64,000 bases of DNA from JBGRQA01 sp041725895 (GTDB taxonomy: Bacteria > Bacteroidota > Bacteroidia > Bacteroidales > Marinifilaceae): the NCBI GenBank assembly GCA_041725895.1, contig JBGRQA010000013.1, positions 86,231 through 150,230 on the forward strand. Reading direction: 5' to 3'. The notes under the pieces are model-generated. The model did no database searches, was not told the DNA's origin, and saw nothing but the letters and a program-made list of their open reading frames with translations. Of this stretch, positions 56,905 to 64,000 are shown piece by piece. A program made the translations under genes and the position numbers. The number at the start of each line of letters is the position of its first letter. The stretch's first letter is position 1.

Positions 56905-56958
56905 AAATCCCCGTACTCTAAACCTGCAGATAACATAGCTGCAGGAGCGGGGATTTTT
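56905..56958 (+). repeat. Large palindrome behind repeat copy 2
   Basis: AAATCCCCG pairs with CGGGGATTT, and inside it CCTGCAG pairs with CTGCAGG around ATAACATAG. The whole forms a long stem-loop followed by a few T, and could terminate transcription. A decayed version lies at 61228-61272 behind repeat copy 4. Confidence 0.75.
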
Positions 56959-57042
56959 GGGGTTCGAAAAGTACGTTTATAGGAATTGAAGGACACACGG
57001 TTGCTATGCCAGGGATTTTACTTGCCTGGCTTATCGATCAGG

Positions 57043-57435
57043 ATGAACTGGGAAAAAATAGGGAATGGCCAGTATTTGATTAATAGTAGCTGCTTTTTAT
57101 GTAGGTGTGTAGGAGTTCTTTCTGCAGAGGGGTATGCAAGTAAAATATTACAAATACTATTATTTACGAAAAGCGTATCGGATTTGTTATTACTCTCAGA
57201 TATTCAGGAAATAAATGAGATTCATGGTGATGAGTTAATAGGAGCCTATAAATTGTTAAGCAATGTAATTGATTGTAGTCTAATCTTTAAATAATTTGCC
57301 GATAAAGAGATAAATGAAAGAATATTAACAGTATCTAAAGTGTGGAATGGACTTATTACTTACATGAAGAAAAGGCTTGCGCAAACAAATAAAGAGTTAT
57401 ATAATTTATATAAAACCAGATTTGAGAATAAATGA
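57043..57435 (+). pseudogene. Helical array protein, family A copy 1, broken by a stop codon
   Basis: The frame from 57043 runs to TAA at 57292-57294 and then continues in the same frame to TGA at 57433. The conserved IDCSLIFK-stop-FADKEIN sequence lines up with IDCGLIFKQFANKEIN in the intact paralog at 58163, so a CAA Gln codon has become TAA. The N-terminal part also seems frame-shifted relative to the paralog, because the DNA aligns but the reading frames differ. The final TGA overlaps the ATG of the family Y gene at 57432. The gene is probably inactive, leaving the Y gene without its partner. Confidence 0.7.
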
Positions 57436-57941
57436 GCAAAATAAAAATGATTAATTACTGGAGGGCTGTTTTCACCGCTGTTCCACTTGGTATAGCAAGT
57501 CTTGTTATAGGTATAAATAAATTTGTATCCATACCCGCTACAATAGATGATCTAGTCGTAGTAAAAGGAATTCCTAAATCATTTGGGACAACTACAATAA
57601 AAAGCTCTCATAATACATTTAATGTTTATTACATACAAATTGGTCCTTCAAAATATAGAACTATTTATGGAAAAGAACGTGACCTTTTGGTAACAGTATT
57701 TCCGACTTATAAAAACGAAGAGGTAAAAATTTGGCATAACAAGGGAGAATATCGAATTAGAAAACTGGCAGTCGGGGAAAAGGTTTTAATTGAGTATCAC
57801 CCTCCATATTGGATTGCCCATGTATTTTTTTGTTTTGGGTTAGTTTTACTGATCTCATCAATTGTCCATATCATAAAACATCCCGAGGACATGGTTGGAG
57901 GTGATAAAGAAAAATTTAAAAAGTTTTGGGATGATTGGTGA
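57432..57941 (+). CDS. Two-TM DUF3592-like membrane protein, family Y copy 1
   Basis: The protein has 169 residues. TM1 lies near 9-28 (AVFTAVPLGIASLVIGI), an outer beta domain follows (about 40-120: FNVYYIQIG, EEVKIWHNKGEYRIRKLAVGEKVLIEY), and a conserved PPYWIAHVFF entrance leads into TM2 (about 126-147). The end is IIKHPEDMVGGDKE. It is about half identical to the protein at 58549-59043, including PPYWIAH and KHPED. The start overlaps the end of the broken family A gene (ATGA). The overall plan matches family X, so X and Y probably share an ancestor. The function is unknown. Confidence 0.7.
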   Translation: MSKIKMINYWRAVFTAVPLGIASLVIGINKFVSIPATIDDLVVVKGIPKSFGTTTIKSSHNTFNVYYIQIGPSKYRTIYGKERDLLVTVFPTYKNEEVKIWHNKGEYRIRKLAVGEKVLIEYHPPYWIAHVFFCFGLVLLISSIVHIIKHPEDMVGGDKEKFKKFWDDW

Positions 57942-58162
57942 AAAATATTGTCCTTAAAGTCATGATATAGATTTCAAAACCTAATTAAATGTCTTGTTAT
58001 ATAGTGAGTTGTGTGATTTTATGAATCAAATAACCTAAGCATTATCTATGAGGCTGTCGAGCGAGTATCGATAGCCCCTTTTTTAAGAGGATTATACTGT
58101 AGTAATGCCTGGTGTGCTACTAGCTTGAATTATTGACCTGCAAGAAAGAGAAACCAAATCAA

Positions 58163-58546
58163 ATGCTTGTGGATATTGGATTAACAGCAGTTTCTTTTTA
58201 TTTACGTGGCTCTGATATAATAATGGGCACAGGGAATGCTGGGAGAATTGTAAGAACTATCTTATTTGTAAAAGGTTTTTCGGATCTTATAATTAATGCC
58301 AATAATCAAGAAGTAGAGAGGATTCTGGGGCGTGAATTTATTAAAGTGTATAAAGATGTTAGCAATATAATTGATTGTGGCCTTATATTTAAACAATTTG
58401 CCAACAAAGAAATAAATCAAAAGGTGCTTATGTTGTCAAAAGTATGGGGTGGTATAAGTTCAAATCAAAAAATACGATTGAAAAATAATTATCCAGATAA
58501 ATTTAATTTTCTTCAAAAGAAACTTACTGAGATTGCAAATGTTTAA
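58163..58546 (+). CDS. Helical protein of unknown function, family A copy 2
   Basis: The protein has 127 residues from ATG 58163; a TTG at 58133 in the same frame is possible. It is mostly helical without signal peptide or clear TM: RIVRTILFVKGFSDLIINA, VERILGREFIKVYKDVSNIIDCGLIFKQF, KEINQKVLMLSKVWGGI. It is the intact version of the pseudogene at 57043. DNA upstream, including an ATGCC-GG--T-TACT-GC phrase at 58105 that also occurs at 57006, aligns between the two copies. The family Y gene starts 2 bases after its stop, so A and Y are translationally coupled pairs. No known domain was recognised. Confidence 0.65.
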   Translation: MLVDIGLTAVSFYLRGSDIIMGTGNAGRIVRTILFVKGFSDLIINANNQEVERILGREFIKVYKDVSNIIDCGLIFKQFANKEINQKVLMLSKVWGGISSNQKIRLKNNYPDKFNFLQKKLTEIANV

Positions 58547-58548
58547 TT

Positions 58549-59043
58549 ATGAGTGTAATTAAGAAATATGGTTATATTCGAGCAATAATAGTGGGAATCC
58601 CCTTTGGTATTGCTTGTTTGATAGTAGGGGTTGGTCAGTTTAAAGATATACCTAAATCGATAAATGAATTAGATAAAAGTGAAGGGATAATAGAATCTTT
58701 CGGAATAAAGGATATTTATGATGCTGAAATCGAAACTGATTTAAATGTGTTTTTCATCAAATTAAAAAATGATGAATATTATACTGAACTTGGTCGGAAT
58801 ATAGAAATCCTGAAAACGCATATGCCTGTTAAGTTGAAGAAAACTAGCAAAGTGACCATTTGGCATAAAAAGAATGAAAAATACATAGAACAATTATTAA
58901 TTGATAATGAATTATTGATAAAATACGTCCCACCATATTGGATTGCCCATTTTTTCTTTTGGCTTGGTCTTGTTACTACAATATCAGGAATTGTGTACGT
59001 AGTAAAACATCCTGAGGATTTAACTGGTAAGAAAAGAGATTAA
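58549..59043 (+). CDS. Two-TM DUF3592-like membrane protein, family Y copy 2
   Basis: The protein has 164 residues. TM1 (about 11-30) is followed by an outer domain with SEGIIESFGI, LNVFFIKLKNDEYYTELG and SKVTIWHKKNEKYIEQLLIDNELLIKY, then PPYWIAHFFF into TM2 (about 127-148) and KHPEDLTGKKRD. It is a paralog of 57432-57941 with the same upstream partner family. Divergence of the outer domain is greater than that of the TM2 region, as expected if the outer part is under diversifying selection; this is only an impression from two sequences. The function is unknown. Confidence 0.7.
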   Translation: MSVIKKYGYIRAIIVGIPFGIACLIVGVGQFKDIPKSINELDKSEGIIESFGIKDIYDAEIETDLNVFFIKLKNDEYYTELGRNIEILKTHMPVKLKKTSKVTIWHKKNEKYIEQLLIDNELLIKYVPPYWIAHFFFWLGLVTTISGIVYVVKHPEDLTGKKRD

Positions 59044-59084
59044 AAAGGTTTTATTAATTAGGTTTTACCCTTGAGTGCTAAGAT

Positions 59085-59165
59085 CTGCTACTTCTATTGA
59101 TTCACTACCTTCGTACATAAATCTAGTAACAAACCACAGGTAGAGTGGATGAGGATTTTTAATTC
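59085..59165. repeat. Smaller intergenic repeat (B element), copy 2
   Basis: ATTCACTACCTTCGTACATAAAT, positions 59099-59121, followed by CTAGTAACAAACCACAGGTAG and GGATGAGGATTTTT, resembles the B elements at 55925 and 60815. Confidence 0.6.
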
Positions 59166-59261
59166 TGATGATTGAAAATCGCCTAATCTTCAGTGAAATA
59201 TGTTGCTGTTGATAATAAATAGAAAGGACAGTTGAAAATACGGTTTTCTGCGGCCCTTTCC

Positions 59262-59530
59262 TTTTTGATCATATTTAGGGTATCCGATTCTTTGAATGGA
59301 AAAACATCAGAGCCTGTAAGGCTCAAATGAATTTAGCCCGGGGCAAGCAAGCGAAGCGAGAGCCACCCCGGGTAGTAGAGTAGTTATTGAATCGGCGCAC
59401 CACAAATGCTCATAGGAGGAAATGGAGTAACTCGCGCCGAAAGGCAATGGGGTATAATAGGCGGACCGCAAAAAATCAGATCCTATTCAGGATTGTTTGT
59501 TAGCATAATTAAAAGTAGTTTTGAGGGGGA
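59262..59530. repeat. Multi-hairpin intergenic repeat, copy 3
   Basis: It carries TTTTTGATCATATTTAGGG, GAGCCTGTAAGGCTC, GCCCGGGGCAAGCAAGCGAAG leading to CCACCCCGGGTAG, GAATCGGCGCA with CGCGCCGAAA, and the ending GGATTGTTTGTTAGCATAAT. A forward frame of 71 codons crossing it (59406-59621) is treated as a shadow. Confidence 0.87.
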
Positions 59531-59683
59531 GGTACATAACCACCTTATCCTATCCTGGAAATATATTAGCACTCAAAATTATGCCGGGAAGCTTGGAGAG
59601 GTTGAAGTAGTATTACCATAAAGTGTAGCCACAAGCTTGCGTAAGTAGGGGGATAATACGAACAAACTCTATAAAAGACAGAA

Positions 59684-60775
59684 ATGAAAGCATTAAAATT
59701 AGTTTTTGGAATTCTATTCCTTTCAAAAATAATATTGGCTCAACAGTATCCTATAGTAAAGGGGTCAACAATGGACTACTTAACAGGTATATTTAAAATT
59801 GATGAATATCCAACAGATAAAGTATATAGTTATACTGTTGGAAAGAACTATAAGAGTGTGTGTTTTGAAAAAACAGTTACGGATACTTTATATGTAACAA
59901 TTGTTTATGAGGGGTTTCAAAATAGCTACTCCTCATTCTCCGATTTTTTAGATAAAAATCCTGAGCGAAAATTCTATTTAGACAGTTTAAAATTAACGGG
60001 AGAATATTTTACATGTTTCTTGGAGAGTGATTTGAATAAATCAGATAATAGAACCAAATTCCTTAGTGTTCAATACTACGATGAAAGAGATGAGTATTAT
60101 GTAACGGGCAGAAATATGGATATATATTATCACAAGAAACATGAACCACCCTACAATTTATCGGTTTTTCAACAAGGAGTTTGGAGAGATATTATCACTC
60201 TGTCGAGAAGAGATGTCAGGGACTATATTTCAGAGTTTCTTGAAATTGATATTAGAGTGGTGAGAAAAGCAAATGTTCCTCTTTATAAAGAAAAAGGCGA
60301 CAAAGTCGTTGCTAGTTTAAATGCTTTAGATATTGTGAATGTTATGGGCGTTGCTGATAAAGATGGATATGTTAAGGTTGAGTATTTCATAGATACTATG
60401 GCAGTGGATACCGCGTATATTAGATCTAACGAGTTGGAAACACCCATAAAAAAGATAGAGGCAAGTTTTAGCTGTAAAAGGGCGCGTTCGGCTGTTGAAT
60501 TGTTAATCTGTTCAGATAATTATTTGGCAACACTCGACAAAATACTAAGTGCGAAATACTGGCAGGCCAAGAATTATAAGGGAGAAGAGTTGTTTAAAAG
60601 CCAGATAGCATGGATAAAGGATCGAGAGAATAAAGTAAAGTCAAAACCTGATTATGAACAGCGCGAAATACTGGAGCGCTTGATAAAGGAAAGGATTGAT
60701 TTTCTGAGAAATTGGGGGCAAAAGGAGGCACAAGAAGAATATTGGAAATATGTTGAAAATCTTTGGGGGGACTAA
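59684..60775 (+). CDS. Secreted protein with SH3-like and LprI (lysozyme-inhibitor-like) domains
   Basis: The protein has 363 residues with a signal peptide (about 1-19, ending ILAQ). An uncharacterised beta-rich domain (about 25-190) is followed by an SH3b-like stretch (about 195-250, ANVPLYKEKGDKVVASLNALDIVNVMG). The C-terminal LprI domain (about 258-345) has SCKRARSAVELLICSDNYLATLDKILS, with Cys264 and Cys276 expected to form the family disulfide, and QIAWIKDRENK. LprI proteins in mycobacteria inhibit lysozyme, but many bacterial members are of unknown role. It sits alone between repeat copy 3 and B element 3 within the array. Confidence 0.78.
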   Translation: MKALKLVFGILFLSKIILAQQYPIVKGSTMDYLTGIFKIDEYPTDKVYSYTVGKNYKSVCFEKTVTDTLYVTIVYEGFQNSYSSFSDFLDKNPERKFYLDSLKLTGEYFTCFLESDLNKSDNRTKFLSVQYYDERDEYYVTGRNMDIYYHKKHEPPYNLSVFQQGVWRDIITLSRRDVRDYISEFLEIDIRVVRKANVPLYKEKGDKVVASLNALDIVNVMGVADKDGYVKVEYFIDTMAVDTAYIRSNELETPIKKIEASFSCKRARSAVELLICSDNYLATLDKILSAKYWQAKNYKGEELFKSQIAWIKDRENKVKSKPDYEQREILERLIKERIDFLRNWGQKEAQEEYWKYVENLWGD

Positions 60776-60814
60776 GCTTATTAAGATTATTATTAGACCG
60801 ACAGTCTAAGAGTT

Positions 60815-60910
60815 GCAACTTCTGTGGTTTTACTCACTTCGTTCAAGAATATATTAGCAATCCACAGGTAGGAAATTGGAGGATTTGTAAAGACATCCTT
60901 TTAAAGGATG
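60815..60910. repeat. Smaller intergenic repeat (B element), copy 3
   Basis: TTTTACTCACTTCGTTCAAG, then ATATTAGCAATCCACAGGTAG, positions 60855-60875, and GGAGGATTTG repeat the B-element order seen at 55925. A short CATCCTTTTAAAGGATG hairpin follows at 60895-60911. Confidence 0.65.
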
Positions 60911-60990
60911 ATTGTAATCCTTTATTTAATCCTAACAATTAAAAACTAGTTGGCCCGCAACACAAAATACATTTCAATTGCCCTTGCTCT

Positions 60991-61232
60991 TTTGTAAACG
61001 CTGAGCCCGTCGGGCTCCAATATCTATAGCCCGGGGCAAATGAGCGAAGCAAGAACCACCCCGGGTAGGATTGTTGGTTTTGAATCGGCGCACCACTGCA
61101 CTTGCTATAGATTACCTAAGTCGCTTGCGCCGAAAGGAAATACCGTGGAATTAGAGGGCTTCAATTGAACAGTAGAGAAAATTCGTATCTTCTAGGGGTT
61201 ATTTGAAATATAATTAAAATAGTTTTGAAAGG
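60991..61232. repeat. Multi-hairpin intergenic repeat, copy 4 (diverged)
   Basis: GAGCCCGTCGGGCTC replaces the usual first hairpin with compensating changes in both arms, so the stem is kept while the bases differ. It is followed by GCCCGGGGCAAATGAGCGAAG, then CCACCCCGGGTAG, ATCGGCGCA with TTGCGCCGA, and a decayed tail. Covariation of the arms suggests the structure matters. Confidence 0.85.
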
Positions 61233-61311
61233 GGATTGCAAATCCGCGTGCTCCAAATCTGCAGGAGCTGTTGAAATTGTATACTTTTTTGATCGAAATT
61301 GAGCAAAATAA

Positions 61312-61797
61312 ATGATTATGGAAAGGAAGAAAAAATTGAATCTATATATCACATCTTATTATAAATCACTTTTAGCAATTGCGTCAAGTATGATATTGAT
61401 ATTCTATTGTGTAATAGGATTGAATAAAGAAGTTGATGATTATCCTATGGTAAAAGGAGTGATTCTTAAAGCTCATTTATATTGGGAAAAATCTCCTTTT
61501 ACCCTTAGTATTGACAAAAATCCCAATCAATGGTATGATATATATCCTAAAAGGTATTATTCTACATTAGAGGGAAAGGCCATTCCTGGAAAAATTGCAG
61601 AAATTTGGTATGATCCTCAAAATAATAATATAAAAAAGCTTGTAGTTGAGAATGAGGTGCTGAGACCTTATGTTAATAATTCATGGGTTGATATTGTATT
61701 TATAATTGTAGGTGGGTGTATTTTAATCTTTAACTGCTTATATATTATTCGAAACCCCTCACATGCAAAATATGAAAAAAGGAATTTTAATGGATAG
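61312..61797 (+). CDS. Two-TM DUF3592-like membrane protein, family X copy 2
   Basis: The protein has 161 residues from the ATG at 61312; Met3 at 61318 is also possible. TM1 lies near 18-38, an outer domain follows with VKGVILKAHLYWEKSPFTL, PNQWYDIYPKRYYSTL and IAEIWYDPQNNNIKKLVVENEVLRPY, and TM2 near 123-146, with a tail carrying RNPSHAKYEKR. It is the close paralog of 55468-55923 and is likewise followed by a small family Z gene, here 112 bases downstream. The function is unknown. Confidence 0.7.
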   Translation: MIMERKKKLNLYITSYYKSLLAIASSMILIFYCVIGLNKEVDDYPMVKGVILKAHLYWEKSPFTLSIDKNPNQWYDIYPKRYYSTLEGKAIPGKIAEIWYDPQNNNIKKLVVENEVLRPYVNNSWVDIVFIIVGGCILIFNCLYIIRNPSHAKYEKRNFNG

Positions 61798-61909
61798 ATT
61801 AATTGGTATTCTTATTTTTTAAAATAGTTGTTATCGTTTTTGTTCGTAAACTAAATAAAATAGATTATACTTACCTTATTTTGAGGTTATAAATACTGTA
61901 AAATAATGG

Positions 61910-62200
61910 ATGAAGTATATGACTAAAAAATTTAATGAAAATGCATGGTATGTAGATTTAATAATGAGTTTTGTTTCATTCGGATTAGCTATTTTATTTG
62001 GAACAATGAATGGTTATGAGGAATATTTAAGCAGGCAAGGAAATGATTTACCCTCAGGTAAAAGTGGTAAGGTGGCTTTATTGATTATGAAATTAATTGA
62101 TAGTATAGGTGGGAAATCTTTAGTTGTTGGTGTTTTTGTATTTCTAGGGGTACTTTGCATTTGGTGGGCCTACAGTAAATACCAAAAGAAAAATTGGTGA
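61910..62200 (+). CDS. Small two-TM membrane protein, family Z copy 2
   Basis: The protein has 96 residues, with a possible shorter start at Met4 (61919). TM1 lies near 17-33 (IMSFVSFGLAILFGT), a charged loop with YLSRQGNDLPSGKSGK follows, and TM2 near 69-88 (SLVVGVFVFLGVLCIWWAY), with a basic tail KYQKKNW. It is a paralog of 56232-56495, more similar in the second TM and the preceding KLID/RVVD segment. It is paired with a family X gene in both places. Confidence 0.65.
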   Translation: MKYMTKKFNENAWYVDLIMSFVSFGLAILFGTMNGYEEYLSRQGNDLPSGKSGKVALLIMKLIDSIGGKSLVVGVFVFLGVLCIWWAYSKYQKKNW

Positions 62201-62335
62201 TATATTAGAAAGGTTGAATTTGATTTTTTTAATATCCCAGTGTAAGCAGGAGGGATTATTTGATATTCTTTCTGATGATTAAAAAGTATTACGCGCTTAA
62301 TTTTCTTCAAGTCAAAATATATTTATTCCTGTTTT

Positions 62336-62795
62336 ATGATGATTAGAAATGCAATATATACCTTATACAAAGGGTTTCATTTGGATCTAACAGAAGTACG
62401 TTTAGAAGTTCCAATTCTAGATCATAAGAAGGAATATTTTATTAACTATAGAAATTTGTCCTTTTGAAGATTTTGTTAAAAGTCCTCATGGTGATGGATA
62501 TTTCAAAACGATATTTCTAAATGATCTAGATAATGCTTATCTGGTAAAAACCTATGGTATATACCAGAATAGAGTAGTTGAAATATATGAATTGAAGATT
62601 GATGCTGATGATATCATTACAATTGCAACTCGTGATAAGGTAATAAGTGATTCATTTGGTATGCTTGAAGTTGGTCCCAATCTTTATATGAAAGATATTT
62701 CGTTGTTTCAGATTGATAGTATTTGGGAAGAACGGTCACCAACCCTTAAATTGCCCATGCCAAAAGGGTTAAAAGAAAAAGAGATTATTAAATGA
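62336..62795 (+). pseudogene. Frameshifted gene of unknown family
   Basis: An ATG at 62336 opens a frame (AIYTLYKGFHLDLTEVRL, then PILDHKKEYFINYRN) that ends at TGA near 62466. The coding pattern continues in the +1 frame from about 62450 (EICPFEDFVKSPHGDGYFKT, VKTYGIYQNRVVEIYELKI, MLEVGPNLYMKDISLFQID) to TGA at 62793. Joined, the product would be about 152 residues, soluble and alpha/beta. No start codon exists near the junction for an independent second gene except the distant Met at 62592. The family is not recognised. Confidence 0.6.
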
Positions 62796-62902
62796 ATAGT
62801 TGAAATATGCTTTTGCAGTTCAATGATAGAGTGTGAAAGATTTTAATTTTACCTGTTGTAATTGACCGGTTGATTACGATTTTAAATAATACCAATTTTT
62901 TG

Positions 62903-62938
62903 GGGCAATTGAAAACAGTTTTTCAATTGCCCTTATTT
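62903..62938 (+). terminator. Intrinsic terminator at the end of the membrane-protein array
   Basis: GGGCAATTGAAAA and TTTTCAATTGCCC form a perfect 13-pair stem followed by TTATTTC. The word CAATTGCCCTT also begins the approach to repeat copy 4 at 60975, hinting that this terminator type belongs to the repeated intergenic unit. Confidence 0.8.
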
Positions 62939-63534
62939 CTTTCATACTATTAAATTATATTGGATCTGCTGTCCTGTAAGGCTAACTAATTCCCCTTACC
63001 TATCCATTATTCCCCTTAAAAGGATACAGCACTTCGGCAATTCTAAACCTTTAAGCCCTTTCAATAATTTTTTTTGTTCAGTTTTAAAACTTGTCGTAAC
63101 TTCATTAACGCAAACAACTTAGAGGTGCGAAAATGAAGTTTAGGGTAATCTCATTCTATCAATCTTTTAAAGTAGCCAAATACTTGTATTGCTACCATCT
63201 TGCCGGCATAACGGGTAGGGGAGTTGTCCGTTAAACTCCCGCAAACTCAAAAGCTTTCGGCGGGTACAATTAGCAGTCCAGCCAAAGCTGCTACCGGGCT
63301 CCCGTAGGGACATAGTAGTAGATTCTATCTACCACAATTGCATCCGGTAATTCCATTAGGTCCTACAATCTGTATCCTTCGTATCTTCTTTTATAGATGA
63401 GTAGGCAGCAGAAGCGAAACCCAGGGAGTTGTCTCAATCCGACCTTCCTGTTATTGATGAGGTTCTCCTGCCTTATTCCAACGAATGTAAAAAAGGGAGA
63501 GGATGCATAACAGGAAACTACCGGAGACAGCAAT
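62939..63534. other. Non-coding region before the 22-bp repeat
   Basis: No supported gene was found. A GGATCTGCTGTCCTGTAAGG phrase near 62960 faintly recalls the start of the multi-hairpin repeat and may be a decayed copy. A 33-codon frame at 63133 (MKFRVISFYQSFKVAKYLYC and onward) has no motif. Short hairpin words (CCGGGCTCCCGTAGGG, GGGAGTTGTCCGTTAAACTCCC near 63220-63240) are present, so a structured RNA cannot be excluded. Confidence 0.35.
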
Positions 63535-63864
63535 GCATACTATCGTGGATAGCATTGCATACTATTGAGGATAGTAGTGCATACTACCGAGGATAGCACT
63601 GCATACTACCGGGGATAGCACTGCATACTATCGAGGATAGCACTGCATACTACCGAGGATAGCATTGCATACTACTGAGGATAGCATTGCATACTACCGG
63701 GGATAGCACTGCATACTATCGAGGATAGCATTGCATACTATCGAGGATAGCATTGCATACTACCGAGGATAGCAGTGCATACTACCGAGGATAGCAGTGC
63801 ATACTACCGGGGATAGCAGTGCATACTACCGAGGATAGTAGTGCATACTACCAAGGATAGCAGT
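63535..63864. repeat. 22-bp tandem repeat, about 15 copies, each a small hairpin
   Basis: The unit is close to GCATACTACCGAGGATAGCA plus GT/CT/TT, repeated without spacing change from 63535 to about 63864 (330 bases). Within each unit CTATC or CTACC faces GATAG around a 3-base loop. The variants (ATC/ACC, GAG/GGG, CACT/CAGT/CATT) recur in mixed order. Because 22 is not a multiple of three and TAG is frequent, it is not coding. It is continuous and has no unique spacers, so it is not CRISPR. Confidence 0.93.
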
Positions 63865-63892
63865 GCTACTCAATGCGGTTTGTACATGGAAG

Positions 63893-64000
63893 ATGGTAAA
63901 AAAAATCGAAACCATCTCGCCCTCAAAGCTAGCAAAAGAAAATGATACAGGTGTAGACAAGCCCATTAAATGGGAGGAAAAAATAGCTCATAAATTACGA
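63893..64000 (+). CDS. Possible start of a gene running off the window
   Basis: An ATG at 63893 opens a frame that stays open for 36 codons to the window end (MVKKIETISPSKLAKENDTG, then KPIKWEEKIAHKLR). It begins about 29 bases after the 22-bp repeat array, which would make the array part of its leader. The composition looks protein-like but is too short to assign. Confidence 0.4.
   Translation, partial: MVKKIETISPSKLAKENDTGVDKPIKWEEKIAHKLR

Noticed and set aside
59406..59621. 71-codon forward gene
   Set aside because: It begins inside repeat copy 3, has no motif, and has no counterpart in the other cassettes.
55141..62938. Integron cassette array with attC sites
   Set aside because: The repeats have the right position after single genes, but they are too long, lack the GTTRRRY/RYYYAAC ends, and no integrase is seen. 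Mobile-element-type repeats fit better.
63535..63864. CRISPR array
   Set aside because: The 22-bp units are head-to-tail with no unique spacers, and no cas genes are present.

Overview
The window looks like chromosomal DNA of a Bacteroidota bacterium, most likely an anaerobic or facultative marine-type member of the Bacteroidales/Marinilabiliales. The lineage is an inference. It rests on PorP/SprF-family proteins, gliding-motility (CHU_C, type B) C-terminal domains, TAnnTTTG-like -7 boxes and low GC. Anaerobic metabolism is suggested by a class III ribonucleotide reductase and a hybrid-cluster protein. No rRNA, tRNA, CRISPR array, integrase or transposase was recognised.

Layout. 0-9.5 kb: the C-terminal part of a sensor histidine kinase; a cobalamin riboswitch leading into nrdD and nrdG; hcp behind a CRP/FNR-type palindrome; a cupin; a GxxExxY gene broken by an in-frame stop; and a PepSY-type membrane protein. 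9.6-15.5 kb (minus strand): a surface cassette running from a tail-fibre-like repeat protein to a CHU_C protein, a PorP/SprF protein and an OmpA/PD40 protein. 15.9-19.1 kb: a PsiD-like phosphatidylserine decarboxylase-family enzyme, a carboxypeptidase-regulatory-like protein and a 14-residue repeat ORF. 19.9-35.9 kb: a second surface cassette of PorP/SprF, OmpA/PD40 and a roughly 4,200-residue cadherin-repeat adhesin that ends in a CHU_C sorting domain. A LytS/LytTR two-component pair follows it at 36.2-38.0 kb.

38.3-55.1 kb is mostly housekeeping: a lumazine-binding-like protein, a 37-kDa nucleoid-associated protein, RluF, an M14 carboxypeptidase, MltG, MurB, threonine aldolase, glutathione peroxidase, a coiled-coil membrane protein, a C69 dipeptidase, a CvfB-like RNA-binding protein, and a large protein made of two tandem carboxyltransferase domains. 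Many of these genes end in clear intrinsic terminators.

55.1-64.0 kb is an accessory region. Small, paralogous, mostly two-TM membrane proteins occur in duplicated cassettes, some intact and some broken. They are separated by at least four copies of a roughly 250-280 bp multi-hairpin repeat and smaller repeats. The region also holds an LprI-domain protein and ends with about 15 copies of a 22-bp hairpin-forming tandem repeat. It looks like a rapidly duplicating array, possibly of immunity or defence-like genes, but its function is not established and it is the best place here to look for something undescribed.

The two T9SS-associated cassettes probably build surface structures: a secreted CHU_C protein is exported by the type IX system, PorP/SprF anchors it in the outer membrane, and the OmpA protein tethers the assembly to peptidoglycan. 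The LytTR pair lies next to the adhesin cassette and has a 21-bp-spaced direct repeat upstream of it that fits a LytTR binding site.
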